Shown here in pieces: positions 38,005-48,600 of a stretch of 64,000 nt of DNA. How positions within the stretch are numbered: the stretch's first letter is position 1; each line of letters starts with the position of its first letter. This DNA comes from Lindgomyces ingoldianus. Lineage: Eukaryota; Ascomycota; Dothideomycetes; Pleosporales; Lindgomycetaceae. The notes below the pieces were generated by a model, which searched no databases, was not told the origin of the DNA, and saw nothing but the letters and a program-made list of their open reading frames with translations. The stretch lies in NCBI RefSeq assembly GCF_010093535.1, contig NW_022985163.1:334666-398665 (forward strand), in the 5' to 3' direction. The position numbers and the translations under genes were made by a program.

Positions 38005-41000
38005 TTACCCATCGTGGGTTTCTTTCGATGCCTCATACATCATATTATCTCCTCTGTCGGGGTAAGATTGGAAGTGATCCAGAGGAAAATCGACACCCTC
38101 ATTTAAAGACCAATTGAATTCCGCACCCCACTCGAAATTATTTGATATCGACTCCGCTTCTAGCGTTTCTGTGAAACAAGCGGAATCAGTCGTTGCATTA
38201 GCTGGGTTGCTCGCTTGGAAAGCTACAGTAGTCTCGCTGCAGTAATAGTCACTGGCTGGAAATCCAGCTGAGAAAGCTGAGTGGTCAGCATCCGAGATAT
38301 GGCCGAGTTCTGAAGCCATACGAATGCGCTCATGAGTGGGCTGCTGCACCAGAGATGGCTCTCGAGGTGAGCCAGCTTGAGCCACGTTCCTGTCACTGGC
38401 AAGCTGGTACTGATGGGCGAATTCCTCGATACTCGCATGGATAACGCGTTGGAGCTCTGGCACTAGTTCCAGTGGTAGCCGAGGGCTGATTTCCCTGGAA
38501 ATGTGGTGTGAAAGATCTGTGATGCACTCAGTCCTTCTATCGGTGCAGTCTGGACGGAGTCAGCCATGGGTCTTCCCCAAGGACAAGGAGAGTGGCAACT
38601 TACAAGGGGAAGGCATATCTGCTTCAGCATCTCGGGGAAACAAGATCCTGTAGCATCTTCTCCATTTCTCTTCCTCGTCAACGTTTCTCAGTCTCGGCTT
38701 GAGATTATTGCATTGTTCATCGTCAATTCCTTGACCCCAATCATAAGCATCATCGAACACTCTATCCCGCAGAATACAGGCAGTCGCTTGCCGCTGGTGT
38801 GAATTTAGACTATCTTTCTGAGGAAATGCCTCTTGACATCTGGGGCATCGGTAAATTCTGTGTACACGGAAGAGGTGTTCTCTAACGGGGGTGCAACATC
38901 AGTAGATGGCCCCAACCCGAATATCATGCATGCCGACTCACTTTAATCTGTGAAACTCTGCCCACCCAGGCCAATGGCACGCACGAGTTGTGTATCTGTC
39001 TCGGTCGCGCTGATGGAAAGGACAAGCAAACATTCTGGGCCCTATAAGGCGCGACGAGCCGTTGAATTTCGGGTCCTTATTCCTGTCACGGCGCTCGTCA
39101 GGGTCTTCTTCACCATCACTTTCGCCATTACCGTCCCCGTCAAGCGGCAGTGCTTTGCGGTTCTCGATAGACCGTCGTTTACCTGGAGGTCCATTGATCG
39201 GGGATCCTTGTCGACGATTTCCTGAGGAACCATCTGCGTGACAATAACGGAAGCCACCAGTGAAGCCGTCGATATTTCTGAGGAAGGAGAGAATGATTGC
39301 TCTTTTCTTGTCGAGCAAGGGCTGTATCATAGACTTCAACTGTACGATACGGCGTTCAGATTCAGCATTAGATCCTGGTTTTCCGTCGTCTGCTATGTCG
39401 GAATCGCTGTAAAATGACTCAGCCTCAGAGGTGTAATCATTCTCGGTTTCATCCATAGCCACTGGTGGCTGTGCCTTCAGTGTCTCCAGATTACTAAGAT
39501 ACCTGTGGCCTCCGTCTTTCAGCCCGAAGCTATCTCGAGTGGAACATTGGCGTGTTATAGCTTTAAAAGCTGACTGGCTTTGGTCGATGATGGCTCTGGC
39601 TTCTGTCAGTGCTGCAGGCAAAACCTGGATCGTTGAACTGGGTTTACGACTACAGTTTCGCTCCAAGCGGGCCTCTTGCTCCTGAACAAGTCCAGCCGTG
39701 CACAAGCGAGTGGAGTCGGAACGTACACCAGCATCTTGACATTCCAAGCATTGGTCCGCGAAACCCTTGAACATCTCATAAACAGCCGTGATAGACGGCC
39801 GGTCGGTAGGTGATCCGGACATCATGCTAAGAATCGCGTCTAAATGCTGAGCTGCGAGTGTTTGGTTGTTATCAATGGAGGAATTGTAGCTGGAATTCTC
39901 GGATCCAGACGAGTAGCTAGAATGGGATTCCAGAATTGCGCCTCTTTTCAGTTGGTTAACCCCACTTGTTCACCTTAGAAGGGGAGTTGCGGTAACACTG
40001 TTGATTTATGGTGTCAAAAACGGCGCGACTCAAGTTCTCTAGACTCTCTCCAAGAATGACCGTTGCCATTTCCAGGAAGACGCAGCCGAGGGAAAATATG
40101 TCTGAAGAGAGACCGCGTTTGTCTTGATCTACCACTTCCGGCGGGGCGTACTTGTTAGTGAATGGTGTCTCACCCCCCGTTATGGTTTCATTCTCATACT
40201 GCTTCGAGATACCGAAATCAGCTAGTAGAACAGATCCGTATCTATCGACTAGGATATTCTCTGGTTTGATGTCCTTATGTTTGATCTTCCGTGACATGTG
40301 GAGATATCTAACTGCAGATGAGAGACAGCCAAATGCTGTCAGCAGAGTTTTCCATTGGTGGGGTTTTTCTCCGTAATGAGGAATATTCCCTTCTGACGCA
40401 TCCTTGAGATACTCTGCAAGATTCCATATAGCCATAGGATACATAAGCACTGCAAATTGGCCTTTCCGGGAAAATGTGCCCACAAAAGCGACGATATGGT
40501 TGTGCTTTAAACCGCGCATAATTTGGAATTCGTTGGGTAGTTCGACAGTGGTATCCGCATTCTTGTTCCGTAGTACTTTGATTGCCAGCGTGTCGCATTC
40601 TCTGTGCATCTTGAATGCAGTTGCATAAACAGAGCCTGAACCTCCGGAATCAATCAACTGGAAGAACTTATTCTGATGCGTGACCTTCTTAGGGAGTCCT
40701 TCTTTGATTCTCTGCACAAATGAATCCCATTTAAAACGGCTCTGATCTTGTTGAAACTGGGACATATGCATCCGTGAAGCATAAGTCGTATTCCTGTGGC
40801 TCTCTGGCAGCGTACTTGGTAGGACAACAAAGTCTGAAATAGGTTCGAGGAACGGAGTTGAGGCTAATGATGCCGATGCACTGCGTCCAGATGCTGATGA
40901 AAAGTCGCTTTCCGGATCCTCTATCACGGTTCGGTCCAAGGCTGCAATGCTGACAAAGTGGTCGCCGGCAAGGCTTGGTTTTGCTGGCCATTCCACACTT

Positions 41001-41155
41001 TCCAGCTGGTTAAGGAATGTGCTATTGATGGAATCGGACGAAACATCCCGAACCATAAAGGAAGCCGCTGGTGCGGTTTTTGTGCTCCTGATAGACGGCT
41101 CTCGGAAGACAGTTTCCCTTGGCAATTCCGTCCACGAGCCCCCACCTCGAGACAT
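38005..41155 (-). pseudogene. Ser/Thr protein kinase fused to a C2H2-type domain; frame broken by one base
   Basis: Exons on the minus strand are 41155-38942, 38881-38604 and 38549-38005. They are continuous (about 1011 residues) only if one base is removed from the C4 run at 39960-39963; as written, the frame stops at 39956. The kinase domain (~166-430) has a Gly-rich loop (DSGGSGSVYA), VAIK-type Lys193, Glu209, HKDIKPEN (293-300), ADFGISK (312-318) and APPE. After the break, LDAILSMMSGSPTDRPS completes the kinase C-lobe. Then come a Ser-rich linker and a fungal C2H2-type region: FACPFHQRDRDRY, HRLKEHLFRVH and RCPRCQEAFPQKDSLNSH, followed by an acidic C-terminus. The role is unknown; signalling or gene control is inferred. 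It is either a recent pseudogene or an assembly error. Confidence 0.75.
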
Positions 41156-42491
41156 GGTGTTTAGGTAGATAAGGATTTGAGTATGGTAAGGGGAAACGCT
41201 AGCAAAATTCGAGGGGTGGGAGCAATACTTATGGAACTGTGGATTTCTGCAGGCCTGTCAAAACTCTCAGTCATATTTCGCTACTAAGTTGCAATCAGCT
41301 GCACTACGCAGGTCGTAATCCGCATTTGCGTGTTATAGATTCTTCCATCGCACTGTACCACTTTGCCCTATCCGATTTTAGAAATTAATGCATGGCGGAA
41401 TTCAGCCGCGCGTGAAAAAGACTTTGTGACACTCCAGTTGGATTGATTGGGCTGGTTGATGGGGTGGCACCAGCCTCTTGCAGGGTGGCCAACGAGAGAA
41501 CCTCGCTATACTCTTCCACTGATGGCGAGTAGTTACCCGCCAATCAACTAGCTTAAGTGAAAAGACCCAAGTGAAGTGCAGTGTCTCTGACCAACCCGAA
41601 GACTGTGCAATGAGCTGTCCAATCAACTCAGAACCCGGCGTCCCAGGCTGCGATACATATCACACAGCCTACCCCGACTCACAGTTCATAATTCATCACT
41701 TCTCTCATCACTAATGCCCTCCGCAAGACTACATCTTGGACGGCTTGCTTAGAATTCCGCCTAACTACCGGATTGGTATCACCCAAAGTTTTTAACACCA
41801 GCCGCACTAAGCCCTCTGTTTGTAGTTACTAAGCTCTCCGAAATCCACCACCTGCTCATATCACCAACCACTGCTGCCTACCCTAGTTATATGCTGCCTA
41901 ACTTAGCACCATGCGGCCAAGCTCACTCCAATGCGTAACTCCTTTGCGTGAATACACCCTTAGTATATTCTTAGCCATCAATTTAGTTCCTCATGACCTT
42001 GGCGCTCCCAAATGTTACAATGTACCTATCGCTTCTCCTACGCACGCTTAATGCTACTATAGTAGCTCTATTTTAGCGTAACTACGCTGCAGCGAAACAA
42101 CAACCCTAGCAGCGCCACTAGCTTCAAAATGAGGATGTATTTGCATGTAGTAGAGTAGATATACATGATATGGGGTGGGCTATGGACATAGGTGGAAATT
42201 TAGGTTGTGTGGGGCTTGGTTATGAGTATAGGTTTTGTTTTCACACGCGTGCGGAGATAGGTGCTGACAGTGGCGACATTGCATGAATTTGCTCGCAATA
42301 GTAGACACTGCATTATTGATGGCTTCCTATTATTAGAAGAAGGCTTTAAGGCTTTAACAATACCATTATATGGTTATTGTGATTAGTGGAAGCTTAATGG
42401 TGGTGCTCTAGCGCATGGAGATTGTTTCGCCATAAAAGAAAACTCTCAGCAAACCAGTCGAGAAGCCGGCAATTAGAATGTAATTTACAGG
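41156..42491. other. Intergenic, no gene seen
   Basis: About 1.3 kb upstream of the kinase gene, holding its promoter. Minus-strand frames near 41.4-41.6 kb have no family features. Confidence 0.5.
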
Positions 42492-42529
42492 TTGAAAACG
42501 TCTAAATGTTTACCTATAGTTATTGCACA

Positions 42530-43251
42530 CTATTTATATATAGTTTTAGTAGAACTTGACGTGTGCGCAAAGTTACAGCCGCTTGAAGCGAAAGTATCTC
42601 TTGTATTTTCTATTACGCATGGAGGGACGTTAGTCCTGCAGCACCTGAAATCCAATTCTTCAAAGTCCCACGCATGCCGAGCTATACCGATACCAACGAG
42701 ATGCTTTACAGCGTCGACATTCCCCACGTACACGGCAGGATGAATTGTTCGACGAAGGAATTTGGGATACAGCTTTACCATATCAAGATGTTGATGCTTT
42801 ACGGCGATGTCCTCTGGCAGGCCGAAAAGAGAGCTGCATATCCAAAACCTTTGCCCTTGCTTAATCAAAGCGGTCACAGTTGAAGACGAATTTGTGCAGA
42901 CGGCGGTGGCCAGGAGATGTATAGAAAATTCTGCTTCGTTGGGCATAACGCTTTACGGATCAATTTTTTTTTAGAAATAGTATCCATGAGGCCAGAAGTT
43001 TGGACAGCAAAGCATAGGGTCTTTATGTACTTTCGAACGTGCTCATCTTCTTTCCCTGAGGTAATGTTCGCCCCATGCACCAGATGTTGGGCAATCTGCC
43101 GGATGAGGAGCAATAGCGGTTTGCCGTTGGCCGGCTCGTCCCAAACGCGATGCGTAAGATATGGAAGTGTGAAAGATCCGCAATCTTGGTGCAAGAAGAT
43201 GTAATTATCTAGGAGGTAATAAATACGCATAGCTTGCAACACCTCCGCCAC
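42530..43251 (-). pseudogene. Broken gene, weakly ankyrin-like
   Basis: Two minus-strand frames (43251-42874, 125 codons; 42946-42530, 138 codons) overlap in different phases. The second contains LPEDIAVKHQHLDMVKLY and VYVGNVDAVKHLVGIGIA, which resemble two ankyrin-repeat helices. The first (MAEVLQAMRIYYLLDNY...) has no clear family. An A8 run on the minus strand near 42964-42972 and the phase change suggest a frameshift or unrecognised intron. Function unknown; the ankyrin assignment is weak. Confidence 0.3.
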
Positions 43252-43599
43252 AAAGAACTCTCAGCAAGAAATTAGCGCTTATTTAGGGACTAAACGTAGC
43301 CTACATACTATTGATAGGTCTTAGGTTAAGAGCACGCTTCCATCCTCGCACGAGGATAGCTTCGTGGGGAATGCCGTCCAGGATCTCCGTGGGTAAATCT
43401 GATAAGTTCATACTGGTAATACAAGAGTAGGAGCTGGATAGATGACGATAGAATGAACAGAACTCGTGTGCTTGAAATAGAAGAGTATCCGCTGCATGTG
43501 GAGTCGGTCAAATGCCTAGGAGAGTAGCTGACAGGTGTAATTATTTTAACTGGGAGGTAGCGTGGCACAGTTGAAGTGGCTTAGACAAGTATTATCTAT

Positions 43600-44010
43600 T
43601 ATGTGCAAAAATTAGGAAATTTCTTAGCGTTCCTTAGATCTCTTTTTCCCCTACTAAAATTATATAGAAGATTAGAAACTTTATAGAACTTTAATATATT
43701 AATAAATTTTTCTTAAACATCGTTAGTAAGTTAAAGCTTCAAGTTTATATAAAAATATTACTTTTAGCTTATTTTTTAGAGTAACAGGACAATAATAGGC
43801 CTAAAACAGAGGGCTAGAGCAGCCCTAGCCATCTAAACGTGTTAAATTAACTTAGATAGCAACCCTCTAGCCTATTCTACGCAGGCAAGAGCGTAGGGCC
43901 TGTTAAGGAAGCGTAAAAAGCTTACTAGTATAAGAGCTGATGAGTTAATTCTAACTTTTAAGTAAGAACCTGTAAAATTACTTTGAAATTATTTAGAGAC
44001 CATTAATAAT
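43600..44010. repeat. AT-rich sliver, likely RIP-altered repeat fragment
   Basis: About 400 bases of TpA-rich, stop-rich DNA with a GC-rich palindromic core around 43795-43900 (GGGCTAGAGCAGCCCTAGCC and a distant CCCTCTAGCC). Composition matches the large AT-rich blocks, not the neighbouring genes. No protein similarity was seen. Confidence 0.45.
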
Positions 44011-44248
44011 TCTTGAGGGAGAGTAGGGCACAGGTGATACTCTTGCCACCAGAAATAAGATCACCTTATCTGCGTAGTTACTTTCACACTTGTGTGTGGT
44101 TCACCTAGCTAACATTTCAGACTCGTTGGTGGCAGACACCGAAGGTCTGGCAAATGAAGTCATTTTAAAGGATGTGGAGTATCTTCACGGCCACTGTACC
44201 TTTCATTCTCGCTACATAATTTATTGACCTACATTTATCTTGCTTTGC

Positions 44249-45978
44249 TCAATAGCTCCTTCCGAACATGCACCATTCTTCCGCGAACTCACCACACTCT
44301 GGATTCAAACACTTCGTCTCGCCCTTCACAATTCCCCCAGGCTGCTCGAATGGAATGCACAAACTCTTCATGCCCATTCTCGGGGCCTTCTTCTCCGCTA
44401 GACCATCAGCTGCAGTATCTTCACGACTAGTTAAGTCCTTGATCTTATCCTCACACTTCTCTGCAAGACAGAATGGCATGAGAACCACGTTCTTCGCATC
44501 TAATGCTGGGACCACCTCGTTCCAGTGGGTGATGACCTTCCGATGAGAAAGGAATGCAGATTCCGCTTTGGTGTACATGTCGCTTTGGATAGTCTCGAGG
44601 AGGTCGCCAACAGATGAAGCAAGATCGGAAATCGCAATTGTACCCTTTTCACCAGTATCTCGTCGCGTGTAGCTTACCACACTCTTAGCGGCATCCTTAG
44701 GTCCATATTCTAACCGGAGAGGCACACCCTTAAGTTCGTGATCGTTAAACTTCCATGCCGGAGTGTACCCCTCCCGAACATCATAGTTGGCACGAATACC
44801 TGTTTTCTTGAGCGCAGTCTTCATGCTGTGCAGCTCATCATAATGGCGCCTCTTTTCTTCGGGGGTAGTGCTCTTCTTGATGCCAACAGGAATTATGATG
44901 ACTTGATCTTGCGCAACACGTGGAGGAAGCACAAGACCTTTGTCATCTCCATGAATCATTACCATAACACCAATGACGCGTGTGGATAGGCCCCACGAGT
45001 TCTGCCAGACGTAGATATGGCCTGGGTTCTCCTCAGTCTTAGGAGTTGGATCTTCAACTTTGATGTCGAACATCTTGCTGAAGTTCTGGCCGAGACAATG
45101 TGAAGTACCACCTTGAACACCACGGCCATTTGATGGGATATAACCTTCCACAGTGGTCGTGTAATAACCACCGGCAAACTTCTCCTTCTCAGTCTTACGA
45201 CCCCGGACAACTGGGACAGCCAGCAGCTTTTCGTAGACGCCAGCGTAAAGTTCGAGGATGTGTAAAACTTCTTCACCCGCAAGATCTTCTGTCAGGTGTG
45301 CCGTATGGCCTTCTTGCCAGAGGAATTCTCTCGCGCGTAAGAAAGGCGTTGTTTGCGTCGCTTCCCATCGCACGACGCTGTTCCATTGATTAAGGCGGAA
45401 GGGAAGGTCGCGATGGCTTCGAATCCATTTTGCGTAGTAAGGATACCTAGTCTTGATGAGCATCGTGCTCCTAATCCATTGCGTCAAGTACTTACATTAC
45501 TGCTTCACTTGTTGGGCGGACTGCAACTGGAACTTCAAGGGCTTTTTCACCACTGATACTGTTAGACCTTCAATAAAGAGGCGGAAGCTTGAAATACTTA
45601 CGCCTTTGTAACCCATGCAAGCTCGGGAGCGAAGCCCTCAACGTGGTCCTTCTCTTTCTTCAAGGATGCTTCTGATAGGAACATAGGGAAGCTAGCTTCT
45701 TGTACACCCATATCCTCTATCTTTTCTGTCAACCATTTTTGAATAACGCCCCATATGAACATTGATCTTGGGCGCATAATGAAGAAGCCTGAGATCTCAG
45801 TGTAGTATTCAATCATCTCCGACTTCAGAACCACCTCTTGATACCATGATGAGAAGTCGCCCTCCTTTGTAACTGTAATTCCTAGAATGTCTTCTGTCTT
45901 CTGTGTGTGACCGACAGGAAGGACCGTCTTCGCACCTATTGATGCCTTATTGGCAGCCATTTTGGTGTCTGAAGCCAT
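44249..45978 (-). CDS. Prolyl-tRNA synthetase, cytosolic eukaryote/archaeal type
   Basis: Three exons on the minus strand (45978-45602, 45552-45496, 45446-44249) give 543 residues. The class II synthetase core is clear: FFIMRPRSMFIWGVIQKW, the proline/ATP region VAVRPTSEAVMYPYYAKW, motif 2 RSHRDLPFRLNQWNSVVRWE, and TxE-type HTAHLTEDLAGEE. Then VLPPRVAQDQVIIIPVG opens the anticodon-binding domain. The C-terminal zinc-ribbon-like domain ends CLNPECGEFAEEWCMFGRSY, a typical ProRS tail. It charges tRNA-Pro in the cytosol. Intron 1 has two acceptors six bases apart (45559 or 45553), giving KAISGEK or KAGEK; the second is preferred by similarity. The gene is framed by AT-rich DNA but shows no RIP damage. 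Confidence 0.92.
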
Positions 45979-46240
45979 GTTAGCGACGATATTAAATCGG
46001 ATTTAGAATGCTCTATGATGCTCACAGTATCCCTTGAAATGAAGGTAGCGTATTCTCAACTTCAGTCCAGAAAAGTGTGGATGAGTCATACACCCTGGCG
46101 ACGACGAGCAGGTATTAGCCTTCCTTTTCGGAAGCTTGGATGACATAATCAGACATCTTGCTTAGCGCACAGGTCAGCTTCTAATCAAATATTACACTAT
46201 CTCTACCGCCAAGCCCTCTCTCCTATTAGTCCGGATATAA
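45979..46240. promoter_or_regulatory. Promoter region of the ProRS gene
   Basis: Roughly 260 bases of normal composition separate the ProRS start from the sharp onset of AT-rich DNA near 46240. The promoter must be compact or extend into RIP-altered DNA. Confidence 0.45.
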
Positions 46241-48600
46241 GCCGGCTATTAATTTAATTAGTAGAAAATTAGTAACTAAAAAGCTGTGTTACTGTTTATT
46301 TTTAAGCTTTAAGTAATTGTTCTACTATGCTACATACTTAATCTAGTCTTCTTTTTTTCCTATTATAATTAACTACTGCATAGTTAAGGGTGTAAAAATT
46401 ACTTCTATAGTGTAATTTTTCTTACTAAATGTAATTAGCTTTACTAAGACCTTCTAAGCAAAGCCTACTACAGGTAAAAAGAGGGTTCTAGAGAATCTCC
46501 CCCTAGTTAAGTAAAATAGTAGTGCAACTTTAGGCTTTAGCTTTATATTTACTCTAACCTGTTCTAATCTTTTTTAACTAGATATTATCTACTTTAATAC
46601 TTTTACAGCCTTAGTTAACCTTACTTTATAATAATAATAAGTTATAGTAAGCTACTATATTATAGCTATCTATAATATATATAAGTGTATTAGGTTATTT
46701 TATATTATCTACTAACCTTTATAAAGAATTATAAAGGCCTTAAAATTACACCTAACATAATATTAGCTTAACATAAAACACTTTTAACTATTTTCTTTTT
46801 TCTTTAAGCTATAAAGCTATACTAATTATATTAAAATTAAAAGTATATTTACATACTATAAACTATTACATAGAGGGTAAAGGCTTAAAAGTGTTTTATT
46901 ACTTAAAATAATAAGTTTAAATAGCTTAAATTTTTTTTTATGTAAAATTTTTTTTTAAAAGTTTTTAGCCTAATTAAGTTTTTTTTTAAACTTAATAAAA
47001 ATGCTATTTTAAAAAAAGTTATACTTCTAGAAACTTTAAAAGAATAAATTTATTTAGTATAGCATAAGCCTTACTACACTTTATTTTAATAGGTAGGATT
47101 TTAATTTACTTAAAGTTAATTTATTTCTAATCTACTTTAACTTTTTTTAATTAGTACTTTTCTTTTTTAACCTGTCCTTTTTTTTTTATTATATAGTGTT
47201 ATTTTTTTATATTATTACTATATAGACTTATTGCCTACTTTCTGCCTAGTCTATAATAACTATAAACCTTTTTCTAACTTTTTTACTAATAAAGTTAGAG
47301 CTTTTTATTACTAGTATAATAGGCATAGCTGTGCAGTATGTTGCTTTATTATAATTATTATATTTTTTAGCGCTTATATTTAGTTCTATCTAGGCGTGTT
47401 AGCTATTAGCTAATGTTAACTCTAATATATAACTCTTAAAACGCGTTTAAGCTTGCGCTACTACAGTCTAATTAGGTCTATGCTAGGGCTAACCTGCACA
47501 TGCTAGGCGTAACACTGCATTAAGTAAAACACTAGTGCTTAATTAATTATTTTATATATATTAAGACCCTTTTAAGACTTTTATGCCTTTCTTTACTTCT
47601 TTTACGCTATCTATTTAAATTTATTATAATATATAATTAACCTTTTTTAAGTTCTTTATGCTAACTTTTACTTCTTCTATACTATCTATATGTATATATT
47701 ATTATAATATATAGCTAACTTTATAAAGACTTGTTTAATTCTTACTCTTTTAACACACTCTAGATTAGCCTACTCTATTCTTATTTATGCATAGAGATTA
47801 AGAGTAACTAAGGGCTAGTCTCTTATAAGATAATTTGCTAAAGGCATATATTATTACTACTATAAACTATATTACTTTTATTAACTTTAGTTTAATATAG
47901 AATTTTATAAGTAGCTATTCTAACTATAGTGCTTTTTACTAGCCTAAAAAGTAGGTTAATAAGAGTTAAGTAGATTCTTCTTAGTACTTTATATGTTGCC
48001 TAATAAGTAATATTAACTTTCTAACTTTTCTAGATCTACCTCTATTCCTGTGTTATCTTTTATAGGGTAGGCACTTACTTAGTAAATCCTTTTAGAAGTA
48101 TCTTTAATTATATAATATAGCCTTAGCTTTTATGTTAGCTAACTATAAATAAACAAATTAGAGTATATGTAGCATAAGCATAAAAGTTTTTTAGATTATA
48201 AAAAAAATGTACTATATGCACAGCCTATTAAAGCCTGCTAAAGGGGACGTTCTTTTCTACACATAGCTGTACTTTTACAATCCTGCCTAGGCTAACAGTG
48301 CGTGTATAGGGCATTAGGCTAATAGTAGTTTTAATCTAACTATACTTACGCAGCTGCTATAGATAGTTAAGACAGATTATAATAATTCTTAGATTAAAAT
48401 ATATAAAACTACACATAAGCAGTTACAGTAAGCTTATAAGTAAAATAAGAAATTATAAATTACTTTTAATCTATAACTATAGTTAATTATGTAGGCTAGG
48501 GCTAATTAACATTAAGAGAACCTGCCTGTTGCTAAGAAAATTACTACTTTAGTCTATAATAAGCTAGTTAAAGATTATAACTAAAATTTTATTTTTTACT
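46241..48600. other. RIP-altered AT-rich DNA, origin unassigned
   Basis: Every frame is saturated with stops. It holds a diverged tandem pair of about 75 bases near 47590-47715 (TTTACTTCTT..CTATCTAT...ATTATAATATATA). Part of the 3' side probably belongs to the Helitron N-terminal region, but I cannot delimit it. Confidence 0.5.
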
